NCBI RefSeq assembly: GCF_029633965.1
Contig: NZ_CP091277.1
Location: 1-64,000, forward strand
Origin: Methanogenium sp. S4BF
GTDB lineage: Archaea; Halobacteriota; Methanomicrobia; Methanomicrobiales; Methanomicrobiaceae
Direction of reading: 5' to 3'
Length of the DNA stretch: 64,000 nucleotides
A program made the position numbers and the translations under genes. Shown here one piece after another: positions 27,090-35,187 of this stretch. Positions within the stretch are counted from its first letter, which is position 1. Every line of letters starts with the position of its first letter. Under the pieces are notes generated by a model. It was not told where the DNA came from and ran no database searches. It worked only from the letters and a program-made list of their open reading frames with translations.

Positions 27090-28387
27090 TTGCATGGGAC
27101 CCGAATATGGAACTGATGCCTGAGGCTGAACTGAAGCGAATGCAGTTTAAGCTCCTGAAGACGCTGGTATACCGGCTGTACTCGTTCTCGAACTTCTACC
27201 ATGAGCGGATGGTGGCGCACGGTGTGCACCCGGATGACATCACCCGGCTGGAGGATGTCGTAAAGCTGCCCTTTATGGTGAAATCCGACCTGCGGGACAA
27301 TTACCCGGACAAGATTTTCACGGCGGAGCCGGAAGAGCTGGTGCGCTATCATGTCTCATCAGGGACGACGGGTAAGCCGACGGTGGTGGGCTACACCAAA
27401 CATGATCTGGACACATGGACCGAGTCTCTGGCCCGTGCCCTCACGTCCTGTGGTGTCGGCCGCGGCGACGTGGTGCAGGTGGCGTATGGCTACGGCCTTT
27501 TCACGGGCGGCCTCGGCCTGCACTACGGGGCAGAACGCATCGGTGCCTCGGTGGTGCCGGCATCGGTGGGCAATACTGAACGCCAGCTTGAACTGATGCA
27601 GGATTTGCGGGTGACGGCCATCTGCTGCACCCCCTCGTACCTGGCGCATATCGGTGAGACGGCAAAGAAGCTGGGCATCTCCATCAAGGATGACACCCGC
27701 CTGAAAAGAGCGATTCTCGGGGCAGAGCCCTGGTCTGACCAGATGCGGGAGCGTATTGAAGAGGAGATGGGCATAAAGGCCTACAACATCTACGGCACCT
27801 CTGAACTGTCCGGCCCGATGTTTACGGACTGTGCCGAACAGAGCGGGATTCACATGTGGAGTGATATCGCCTTAGTCGAAATCATCGACCCGGAGACCGG
27901 CCGTCCGGTGCCGGACGGAGAGCAGGGCGAGATGGTGGTGACCATTCTCCAGAAAGAGGCTCTCCCTATCATCCGCTACCGGACAGGGGATATCACATCC
28001 ATCGATCATGCGCCCTGCCGGTGCGGCCGCACGCACCCGCGTATTTCACGTCTCTCCGGGCGGGTGGATGACATGCTCATCATCCGGGGGATTAATGTCT
28101 TCCCGTCGCAGGTGGAGCATGCTCTCCTCGGCATCCCAGAAGTCTCCGGCCATTTCATGATTGAAGTTGACCGGGTGGGTGCCCTTGACCAGATGCTTGT
28201 CAAAGTGGAGCTCAACCCGGAGGCATTCTCCGACAAAATAAACGATATTCTGGATATCCGTCGCAAGGTAGGACACACGCTTAAGAATATGCTCAACGTA
28301 AGTGTTGATGTAGAGATCAGTGAACCGGGGTCACTGCCGCGGTTTGAGGGAAAAGCAAAACGGGTTATCGACAGGAGGGTTCTGTAA
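27086..28387 (+). CDS. Phenylacetate-CoA ligase-like AMP-forming enzyme, copy 2
   Basis: The product is 433 residues, paralogous to the preceding gene over its length: HVSSGTTGKPTVVGYT, YNIYGTSELSGPM, IIRYRTGDI and IRGINVFPSQVEHAL. Both copies keep the catalytic GTTGKP loop and the hinge region, so both look active. Start overlaps the upstream stop (ATGA) and its stop overlaps the ACT gene start (TAATG), which implies translational coupling. Retention of two intact copies suggests different substrates or a heteromeric enzyme; which is not decidable from sequence. Confidence 0.9.
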   Translation: MIAWDPNMELMPEAELKRMQFKLLKTLVYRLYSFSNFYHERMVAHGVHPDDITRLEDVVKLPFMVKSDLRDNYPDKIFTAEPEELVRYHVSSGTTGKPTVVGYTKHDLDTWTESLARALTSCGVGRGDVVQVAYGYGLFTGGLGLHYGAERIGASVVPASVGNTERQLELMQDLRVTAICCTPSYLAHIGETAKKLGISIKDDTRLKRAILGAEPWSDQMRERIEEEMGIKAYNIYGTSELSGPMFTDCAEQSGIHMWSDIALVEIIDPETGRPVPDGEQGEMVVTILQKEALPIIRYRTGDITSIDHAPCRCGRTHPRISRLSGRVDDMLIIRGINVFPSQVEHALLGIPEVSGHFMIEVDRVGALDQMLVKVELNPEAFSDKINDILDIRRKVGHTLKNMLNVSVDVEISEPGSLPRFEGKAKRVIDRRVL

Positions 28388-28821
28388 TGGATGCAACGAA
28401 GTATACTATCAAACAGATCTCGGTCTTCTCCGAGAACAGGCCGGGGAGGCTTGCCGCAATTGCAGGCGCCCTGCAGGATGAAGGAATAAACATCCTCGCA
28501 TTTTCCATTGCCGAGGCAAACGGGTTTGGCGTCGTGCGGGCACTGGTGGACAAGCCGGAGGCCGCCTATACGAAACTCAATGCAATGGGGTTCATGGTCT
28601 CTTTCACCGATGTCATCGCTGTGAAGATGCGTGACGTGCCCGGCGGCCTCTTTGAGATGGCATCCATCCTCTCGGAGGCAGGCATCAATATCGAATATTC
28701 GTATGCCTACTCGGGCCGTGAGGCAGCGGTGCTCATTCTCCGCGTTGACCGGGTGGCTGAGGCAGTTGAGAAGGTTCTTGCACGCGGCGGGACGCTCCTG
28801 AGTGCAGATGAGTTTTCGTGA
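28387..28821 (+). CDS. Double ACT-domain protein
   Basis: The product is 144 residues and consists of two ACT domains. The first begins IKQISVFSENRPGRLAAIAG and the second around IAVKMRDVPGGLFEMASIL, each with the N-x-P/V-P-G ligand-loop pattern. ACT pairs bind amino acids and regulate metabolism. Position as third gene of the paaK operon suggests it senses an aromatic amino acid or related product. No catalytic domain is attached. The gene starts one base inside the preceding stop. Confidence 0.88.
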   Translation: MDATKYTIKQISVFSENRPGRLAAIAGALQDEGINILAFSIAEANGFGVVRALVDKPEAAYTKLNAMGFMVSFTDVIAVKMRDVPGGLFEMASILSEAGINIEYSYAYSGREAAVLILRVDRVAEAVEKVLARGGTLLSADEFS

Positions 28822-29422
28822 ATATTCCTCTCCCCTGACTTTTTATCCTTCTTGTCTGACTGGTAACAGATCGGTCTGATGGTTAAACCGGGATCTGTTT
28901 TTCTGGCGGATCGATGCGTTCGATATGGCATAGCGAACTACGATTCTTCGTGTGACTGCAAAAACGTTCAATATCCCGGCGAAAGATGATAGATGAGATA
29001 ACTCTGTGAGAGCCCCGTTACCGGTGTGATCATGAAGGTATTCTCTCTCCTCCTGCCAATGTGCATTCGGTACCCCTAGTAATGGGCAAGATTCCGGCAA
29101 CAGCATAAGGAAAGCATAAATAGTCGACAAAACGGGCCAAAACTCCCCAAATTCGCATCCACACAGTGGCCCGGAGCAGCCTGTTCTCACCCAGACCCTA
29201 CCAATTTATCCTACCAAAATATGGTGGCAATGGTGCCCCCTTAATGGTCCACAATTATTCGTTATTTTTGCAAATAACAGATATTACAGCTATTTTTTCC
29301 GGCGGTAAATAATGATAAGAAAATACGCCCATATCGCTTTTTGATTCCCCAAAACAGAAGGTCAAAAGGGGGAGAAAGAGGGGTGAGGCAGGGGGGCCGT
29401 TTCCGATATGCATCCGACCAGT
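28822..29422. other. 600-bp spacer at the island boundary
   Basis: There is no convincing gene. A TTTTTATCC stretch follows the ACT gene at ~28840. The right part contains the left copy of an 82-bp direct repeat (29155-29236), followed by AT-rich DNA where the accessory island begins. Confidence 0.4.
29155..29236 (+). repeat. 82-bp direct repeat, left copy
   Basis: It starts GCATCCACACAG and ends GGTGGCAATGGTGC. It aligns without gaps to 39687-39768, with about 11 differences in 82 bases by eye. The two copies bracket the toxin/immunity island. Confidence 0.75.
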
Positions 29423-29758
29423 TTACACACCGGTGTGGGCGAACGTCCCGGCGATGACCGGGACCTTTGTCGCATCGCGGTATCCGGGAATGAGGGCGGC
29501 GAGGTCGCCCTCGGAGATCGTGGTCCCGATGTCCCGGACTTCGCTGAGAAATAAATCCATCAGTCCCATATGACCAAAGTTCTGTCTTTCTGTGCACCCG
29601 GAAATGTCCATTCCATTCACAAGCATATAAACAGATGTGCTAAGATTGAAGCAATCATGATGTTGGTGGTATAATCTGCTGATTCTCTTGACTATCTCTT
29701 GAACCTCCCGTTTATCCCATGCAATGGTAAACGTCAATTTCTCACCTACACAGTCGGG
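29423..29758 (-). pseudogene. Chimeric fragment of a WDK/DISG immunity gene
   Basis: The first ~60 residues (TFTIAWDKREVQEIVKRISR through NGMDISGCTERQN) are nearly identical to the start of the gene at 34024-35178. After ~29577 the sequence switches to GC-rich, unrelated DNA and ends IAGTFAHTGV. The position of the initiator ATG in the intact paralogue is ACG here. It is a 5' fragment fused to foreign sequence and probably not expressed. The DNA upstream also matches the paralogue's upstream region, so it came from a segmental duplication. Confidence 0.65.
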
Positions 29759-29845
29759 TTCCACTTATCGTTATACCACCTAAGTACCTGTGGTCCTTTC
29801 GTTGGGAATACGGTCGCGAAACCGTTTTTCAGATTCATGAGGATT
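29759..29845 (-). pseudogene. Remnant of a toxin-cassette 3' end
   Basis: In reverse complement this reads NGFATVFPTKGPQVLRWYND then KWNPTV-stop. It matches the last residues of the orphan toxin cassette at 35188 (TGVASVFPTKGPQVF..., NEKWNPTI-stop). It lies directly upstream of the immunity fragment, reproducing the toxin-end/immunity-start order found at 35.2 kb. Confidence 0.7.
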
Positions 29846-30011
29846 GAGTTGTAATACTAACTATGCCTCACAATCAGTAATATCAGGAAAATTATCTTCC
29901 GTCTGCTTCCATCTGGCAATCAATATAAACAAATAATACTTCACAACTCCAGAGTGGCTCCTTCTCCATACCTCTCCTTGTACCAATGAAAGATAACTCT
30001 CCTGTTATCCT

Positions 30012-30485
30012 TTAATACATGAATTCCTCATCGCCACGATATGCTGCATCAATGTTTTCTATCTCTTCCAAGAGCTTTTTCGTAGAAAGAAGAAAACCCT
30101 CTGTAAATTGTTTGAGTGGAACTTTAAGAAACTGAAATTCCTTATTTACAAAATTGATATATTTTATTGTCAACATGTCTGTCAATTTGTCATAATAAAC
30201 AAAAAATTTAAAACCTCCCGCAAATACCTCATTTTTACAAGATGCTATGTAACGGAATTCCGTATCACCTAATTTTTCAGTATCAATCGATTTGAATACA
30301 AAAAATATATTGAGAAATAGGGTGTCAAACTGTGAGATATCGCCTCTCGGTACCTTGTCAAGACCGGAAATATCCACTCCCTCGATATAGACCTGGATGG
30401 GGACCCAGAAATCAAGGAGTCGAAACTCTCCTTCTCCTGATCGGACATTCCGTTCAAGTTTTTCCTTGTCCCAAACAATTTTCAT
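30012..30485 (-). CDS. WDK/DISG-module immunity-like protein, frameshifted at its end
   Basis: The product is 157 residues of one WDK/DISG module: MKIVWDKEKLERNV, IQVYIEGVDISGLDKVPRG, then FKFFVYYDKLTDMLTIKYI. The start is placed at 30485, where GGATGAT precedes the ATG by 6 nt. The frame ends EEFMY-stop. In the next frame the DNA continues LKDNRRVIFHWYKERYGEG, matching the IRDWYQERYG end of paralogues, so a single-base loss has removed the C-terminus. No SUKH domain follows. The role as toxin immunity protein is inferred from location and paralogy. Confidence 0.7.
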   Translation of the reverse strand: MKIVWDKEKLERNVRSGEGEFRLLDFWVPIQVYIEGVDISGLDKVPRGDISQFDTLFLNIFFVFKSIDTEKLGDTEFRYIASCKNEVFAGGFKFFVYYDKLTDMLTIKYINFVNKEFQFLKVPLKQFTEGFLLSTKKLLEEIENIDAAYRGDEEFMY

Positions 30486-30551
30486 TATTTTATCATCCTT
30501 TATTGTGTTCCGGAATTGGGCATTTGATTCCATTGTTCGTGCAAAAGATGT

Positions 30552-31727
30552 TCATTGACTACATACTATAATTTGATGGTACGGCAATTCCTCATGGTAT
30601 CGTTCGTAATACCACTCACGGAGAGTGGAAATCTCATCAGCCATCCACTGGTATTCGTCGGTGTCAACAACCTCAGGCCAGACCTCCCTTACTTCCCGCA
30701 AGAACTCCTCGTTTCCCTGAACAACAGCGATTGCGAACCCTTTGAGGGGGGCCGTTGTCTGCGCATGATAGTTTATCGCCCCACTCATATAATCGACCAG
30801 AATCGTCTCATTATCATCCAGAAGGGTTACCGTGAATTCAAAACCCGGGCCGGAAACCTCCGGTACATCGGAAGAAAAATGTATTGTCTCCGGATCGATA
30901 TGTTCCGGGTCAAGCAACTGAAACACCAGATTAATATTGGGAAAGAGAAAATCAAAAAATGTCCATGCTCCGCCGATGATATCAACGTCATCGATGAATA
31001 GATGGAAGCCCATTTCGAATCCCTTCCATGTTTCGGGGTCGTAATGGATGGCAGATACTGTTCGGATTCTATCTTCCAGTTCATTCCGGTTCCAGATTAG
31101 CTGTATATGACCCGGAGATTTTTTGATATCGGAATTCGGGATTTCCCTATTCGCAGGTGCTCCTGTCCGTATAATCGTGTGGGTGGCATCTTCCCCATAC
31201 ACCTCTCGATACCAGTCTTTGATAATATCCAGATCCGCCCTGAAGATCCGGTAACTGGAGTCTCTGCACAGTGTAGAGATGTTCAGGATTTCCCCGATCA
31301 TCTCTTCTGCTGAAAGGATAACACCGGTTGCAAAGTCTCTGAGCGGGATAGCCACGGATTGAAATTCTTTTTTCCCGGTATAGATATAATCGAAGGTCAC
31401 GAGATCAGTCGTCCTGTCGTATTGCACGAAATATCGGAATCCTTTTCCCAAAACGCAGTTCTCAAGATTATAGGTGAGATGGAAGGGTTTATCCCCCAGC
31501 CGCTCCGGGTCGATGGAGCGAAAGACCGAGAAGGTGCCAAGGAATACGTCCATTAACCGTGAATAAGCGTAGTCTTGTCTTTCTTCCAGTCCAGAGATGT
31601 CCACGCCACCCACTACGACATGGAATAATGATGCGATGCCGAAACAATCCAGATGTCGTGGTTGTGAACTGGTAATACTCTCTATTACATGTTTCACCCC
31701 CATTTTATCCCATTCAATGGTAAACAT
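30552..31727 (-). CDS. Two-module WDK/DISG immunity-like protein
   Basis: The product is 391 residues with two copies of the module. The N-terminal copy has MFTIEWDKMGVKHVIES, VVGGVDISGLEERQDYAYSR and a WYREVYGED end. The second copy, from about residue 210, has IQLIWNRNELEDRIR, FHLFIDDVDIIGGAW and ends in LREWYYERYHEELPYH. No signal peptide or membrane helix is present, so it acts in the cytoplasm. About 371 bp (31191-31561) is ~93% identical to 34642-35012 in the related gene, while the first 55 codons differ. This indicates recombination between paralogues. Confidence 0.75.
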   Translation of the reverse strand: MFTIEWDKMGVKHVIESITSSQPRHLDCFGIASLFHVVVGGVDISGLEERQDYAYSRLMDVFLGTFSVFRSIDPERLGDKPFHLTYNLENCVLGKGFRYFVQYDRTTDLVTFDYIYTGKKEFQSVAIPLRDFATGVILSAEEMIGEILNISTLCRDSSYRIFRADLDIIKDWYREVYGEDATHTIIRTGAPANREIPNSDIKKSPGHIQLIWNRNELEDRIRTVSAIHYDPETWKGFEMGFHLFIDDVDIIGGAWTFFDFLFPNINLVFQLLDPEHIDPETIHFSSDVPEVSGPGFEFTVTLLDDNETILVDYMSGAINYHAQTTAPLKGFAIAVVQGNEEFLREVREVWPEVVDTDEYQWMADEISTLREWYYERYHEELPYHQIIVCSQ

Positions 31728-31738
31728 CTATTTCCCCT

Positions 31739-32182
31739 TCAGTAAAGCATATCCAGAAATGCAGTGAATGAATCCGCGATGACAACTCTTCGTCTTGGTC
31801 TCTTTATTCCGGGTGTCGCGTATAAGATCCGTGGATGCGTCCCCCTCCTGTAATCTAGGCAGATGTAGTTGCCTTCCGTATCCTGTGCAATGGGGCAGGG
31901 GCCCCTGCTGTGACCACCTGGCGAATGCCAGCCGACGGCGGTGAAATACCTCCGGAAAAAGTCTTTCGATCTCGGGTCGAGACTCAACAGTTTTGTAATT
32001 GCCTTCCCCGTCTCATCCCTTACATCAAAGCGACACGGAACGGGACTCCCGCCCCCATTTTCAGTAGCACATGTGGTATAATCCTCCGGCAGTGTCACGC
32101 GAAACATTTTCTCAATGCAGGGTAACAGGTCGTTGAGGTCTTCCCTTTTCTCTTCGGTATTCTCCCATCGAATATCTTTCAT
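31739..32182 (-). CDS. SUKH (SMI1/KNR4) family immunity protein
   Basis: The product is 147 residues. It shows the SUKH pattern: an N-terminal helix ending in IEKMFRVTLPEDYTTCA, then ENGGGSPVPCRF, a central ISLDPRSKDFF-like region and a C-terminal DSFTAFLDML helix. The family includes many antitoxins of nuclease-type polymorphic toxins. The start at 32182 is chosen for GAGGAG about 8 nt upstream. It follows the SUKH-containing gene at 32215 in the same array, within an immunity operon. The target toxin is unknown. Confidence 0.8.
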   Translation of the reverse strand: MKDIRWENTEEKREDLNDLLPCIEKMFRVTLPEDYTTCATENGGGSPVPCRFDVRDETGKAITKLLSLDPRSKDFFRRYFTAVGWHSPGGHSRGPCPIAQDTEGNYICLDYRRGTHPRILYATPGIKRPRRRVVIADSFTAFLDMLY

Positions 32183-32214
32183 AACGCGTCTCCTCTCCCT
32201 TTCATCCCGGTCAA

Positions 32215-33255
32215 TTACTCGCACCGCTCCATTATGTCAAACAGTTCGGTGAATGAGTTGCACAGAAATTGTATGGATTTTTCAGGGTCCATTTCGTAGA
32301 ATACCCAGTGGACTACCTTTGGAGGAAAGCCTTCCCGGTAATCAAAGCAGATAAGATCGTGGTTCAGGGCATCGGCGAAAGGAATCACATTGTCCGGCAG
32401 ATAGGCTCTGGAGCCCTGTACCGGGCAGTTCAGGGAGTAATAGAGAAACAATATATTGAGTTTCTCCGGGTCGAAACCGGAGAGACGGACGAACTGGTTT
32501 CTTCCCCCTGGGATTTTTTCGTTGACGATGATATTGTAAGGATAAGGAAACCCCATTGAATGTTTCCTCACGCAAGCCAGGTAGTCATCGGGATACGTGA
32601 TGTCAAGGATCTTCTGCACGCAGTCGATCATCTCCTCGTCGGCGGCATCCTCAGCGCCTATCCAGCGTATACTGTCATCGGTGACTGTCGCGGCAGGTTT
32701 CATCTCAATAGGGGGGGACGAGGCGGTCGTCCCATACCGTTCCTGATACCAGTCCCGGATGACTTCCATGTCCTCTTTCAATGCAATATAATTGTCATCT
32801 TCCCTTAATTCGGGAGCGAGTTGCAATACTTCTTCAAGAATTTCAATAGATGAATGAAGTACACCATCGACAAAATCTCTTAAATCGATTTCCAGAATCC
32901 GGTACTCGGGGTGTACAAAGTTGTGATATTTTAAGGTAAGACTGTCTCTTTCTTCATTATAATATATATAAAGATTAAATGAGCCGCCATCCACTCGATT
33001 TTTCACACTTGATATATGGTGAAAATTATCTTCTTGGAGATTCTCCGGATCAATAGAATGGAATATATGGAAAAATTCCAAGAAAAGGCCATCAAAATGT
33101 GTATTGTTCCCTTTTGGAACTTCTTCAAGTCCTGATATATCAACGCTGTTTGCATAAACCTGTATGGGTGTTAGAAAACCGATAGGCCCAGCTTCTCCTG
33201 TTCCGGATTGAATACCTCGCTTTACATCCTTTTTATTCCATACAATCCTGAACAT
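32215..33255 (-). CDS. Fusion of WDK/DISG module and SUKH domain
   Basis: The product is 346 residues. The N-terminal half is a WDK/DISG module (FRIVWNKKDVKRGIQ, IQVYANSVDISGLEEVPKG, IRDWYQERYG). A short linker leads to a SUKH-like domain (VQKILDITYPDDYLACVRKH, YPYNIIVNE, FLCNSFTELFDIM). AGGAGGAG lies 5 nt before ATG 33255, a strong ribosome site. Joining the unknown module to a recognised immunity domain is the best local evidence that the module itself has an immunity role. It is cytoplasmic, with no membrane segment. Confidence 0.8.
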   Translation of the reverse strand: MFRIVWNKKDVKRGIQSGTGEAGPIGFLTPIQVYANSVDISGLEEVPKGNNTHFDGLFLEFFHIFHSIDPENLQEDNFHHISSVKNRVDGGSFNLYIYYNEERDSLTLKYHNFVHPEYRILEIDLRDFVDGVLHSSIEILEEVLQLAPELREDDNYIALKEDMEVIRDWYQERYGTTASSPPIEMKPAATVTDDSIRWIGAEDAADEEMIDCVQKILDITYPDDYLACVRKHSMGFPYPYNIIVNEKIPGGRNQFVRLSGFDPEKLNILFLYYSLNCPVQGSRAYLPDNVIPFADALNHDLICFDYREGFPPKVVHWVFYEMDPEKSIQFLCNSFTELFDIMERCE

Positions 33256-33352
33256 TGTTTCTCCTCCTACAAAGTTGGATACCATCCTTCATTTGGAATC
33301 TATTTATATACCTGTGAACCACTGATTGGAATGATTCTCCGGAGACAGTGCT

Positions 33353-33868
33353 TTACTGCATTAGAATTTGGTGAGTATTGTTATAACAATCCCTGAGTTT
33401 TTGTACTTCCAGAGTTTCTTCTAACATTGGATTAATTGATAATAATTGGTCAATCAGATCCATTGTGGCAATTTGTAATGCCTCCACCCATTCCTCAAGA
33501 GAAACCACAATTTCTTTCCAAGGCGGGTAATTTGGATTATTCGACTTAAATATCACCTCAATTTGCGTACCATATGGAATAAATAATAGGACGTGAGGAT
33601 CATCCAAAAAATGGAGTCCGACAATTTGTCCTTTTGCAATATTTGGAATAAGTGCGTGCATGTCAACGATCAGATACCAGACATAATCGTTGATGTATTT
33701 CGATAATTCGCTGACTGTCTCTGTCAAGACGGTATCATCATTACCGACATAAATGTCACCAGCAATATCGTGTGGTTGGATCTCTCTATTTGGGTACAAC
33801 TTTAATGGATCGCTATCCCATGTTTCGGGAGAAGAGATACGTATTTTAATTAAATTTTTTGACGACAT
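33353..33868 (-). CDS. Divergent immunity-like protein
   Basis: The product is 171 residues. It lacks the WDK and DISG motifs, but its C-terminal VVSLEEWVEALQIATMDLID aligns with the IPLRDFATGVILSAEEMIGE helix region of the WDK/DISG proteins, and LRDCYNNTHQ may be the degenerate WYQERYG end. There is no signal peptide. GAGGTT lies about 7 nt upstream of the ATG. Placement inside the immunity array is the main clue to its role, and it may be a distant member of the same fold. Confidence 0.55.
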   Translation of the reverse strand: MSSKNLIKIRISSPETWDSDPLKLYPNREIQPHDIAGDIYVGNDDTVLTETVSELSKYINDYVWYLIVDMHALIPNIAKGQIVGLHFLDDPHVLLFIPYGTQIEVIFKSNNPNYPPWKEIVVSLEEWVEALQIATMDLIDQLLSINPMLEETLEVQKLRDCYNNTHQILMQ

Positions 33869-33929
33869 GTTCTGAACCTCAATTCAACTGGATCTGACGT
33901 AATAAATCCTTATAATTCGGTTGCTACAG

Positions 33930-33975
33930 TGATCCCGCCCATCATCTCCGACGGGGAAGAAATCATCAATGAATT
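33930..33975 (-). repeat. Relic of the toxin cassette inside the immunity array
   Basis: In reverse complement this short stretch reads FIDDFFPVGDDG, matching IIDDFFPVGDDG in the orphan toxin cassette (35711-35755). It lies between two immunity genes, with no surrounding frame. It is a recombination scar, too short to name further. Confidence 0.5.
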
Positions 33976-34023
33976 TCAGCCGGGGGCGGCGTTACCTCCG
34001 ATGTGAGGATAGGATACAGGAAT

Positions 34024-35178
34024 TTACGAAATCAATACCCCATATCTTCTTTCATACCATTTTCTGAGTATCGAAATATCAGTGACTTTCCGGAGATAAA
34101 AGTCTGAAGAACCCAATTCCGGCCAGACATTCAACGCCTCCCGAAGGTACTCCTCATCTGCCTGAACAAATGTCTCGACAAATTCCCTGAGAGGGGCAGT
34201 AGTCTGCGCATGATCAATCATCGCTCCAGATTGATAGTCAAACAGTAACGTTTTGTTATCCTGAAGAGTTATGGTAAATTCAAAACCCGGACCCGAAACT
34301 CCTTCCGGTCCATCAGTCAGGTAATTCATTTCTTCCGGATCGAGATATTCCGGGTTCATTTCTTTGATGATCCAATACAGATCAGAAAAAATGAAGAAAA
34401 ACAGGGAATCAAACATCGTATATGCCCCACCAATGATATCGATATCGGCAATAAACAAATGGAAGCCCATTTCAAATGTTAAATGTGGATTGTAGCGTAG
34501 TTTAGAGACAACATTTCGGGTACGATCCTCCAGTTCATTTCGATTCCAAACGATCTGAATCATTCCGGGATGAACTATGGCTGTTTCATTGATATTCTGC
34601 CTGTTCAGGGAAGGTTTTACAACTATCTGTTTCGAGGTATCTTCCCCATACACCTCTTGATACCAGTCTTTGATAATATCCAGATCTGCCCTGAAGATCC
34701 GGTAACTGGCATCCCTGCATTCTTTTGAGATACTCAGGATTTCCCCGATCATTTCTTCTGCTGAAAGGATAACGCCGGTTGCAAAGTCTCTGAGTGGGAT
34801 AGACACTGATTGAAATTCTTTTTTTCCGGTATAGATATAATCGAAGGTCACGAGATCAGTCATTTTGTCGTATTGCACGAAATATCGGAACCCTTTTCCC
34901 AAAACGCAGTTCTCAAGATTATAGGTAAGATGGAAGGGTTTATCCCCCAGCCGCTCCGGGTCGATGGAGCGAAAGACCGAGAAGGCGCCAAGGAATACGT
35001 CCATTAACCGTGTGTAAATACAGTTCTGTCTTTCTGTGCACCCGGAAATGTCCACTCCATTTACAAGCACATAAACAGATGTGCTAAGATTGAAGCAATC
35101 ATGATGTTGGTGGTATAATCTGCTGATTCTCTCGACTATCTCTCTAACCTCCCGTTTATCCCATTCAATTGTAAACAT
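34024..35178 (-). CDS. Two-module WDK/DISG immunity-like protein next to toxin cassette
   Basis: The product is 384 residues with two module copies: FTIEWDKREVREIVERISR ... GVDISGCTERQ ... WYQEVYGED, then IQIVWNRNELEDRTRN ... FIADIDIIGGAYTMFD ... LRKWYERRYGV. AGGTGAAATAG precedes the ATG, and the start is only 9 bp after the stop of the orphan toxin cassette. It is therefore the best candidate for the cognate immunity protein of that cassette. It shares long near-identical DNA tracts with two other array members. Confidence 0.78.
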   Translation of the reverse strand: MFTIEWDKREVREIVERISRLYHQHHDCFNLSTSVYVLVNGVDISGCTERQNCIYTRLMDVFLGAFSVFRSIDPERLGDKPFHLTYNLENCVLGKGFRYFVQYDKMTDLVTFDYIYTGKKEFQSVSIPLRDFATGVILSAEEMIGEILSISKECRDASYRIFRADLDIIKDWYQEVYGEDTSKQIVVKPSLNRQNINETAIVHPGMIQIVWNRNELEDRTRNVVSKLRYNPHLTFEMGFHLFIADIDIIGGAYTMFDSLFFFIFSDLYWIIKEMNPEYLDPEEMNYLTDGPEGVSGPGFEFTITLQDNKTLLFDYQSGAMIDHAQTTAPLREFVETFVQADEEYLREALNVWPELGSSDFYLRKVTDISILRKWYERRYGVLIS

Positions 35179-35187
35179 CTATTTCAC

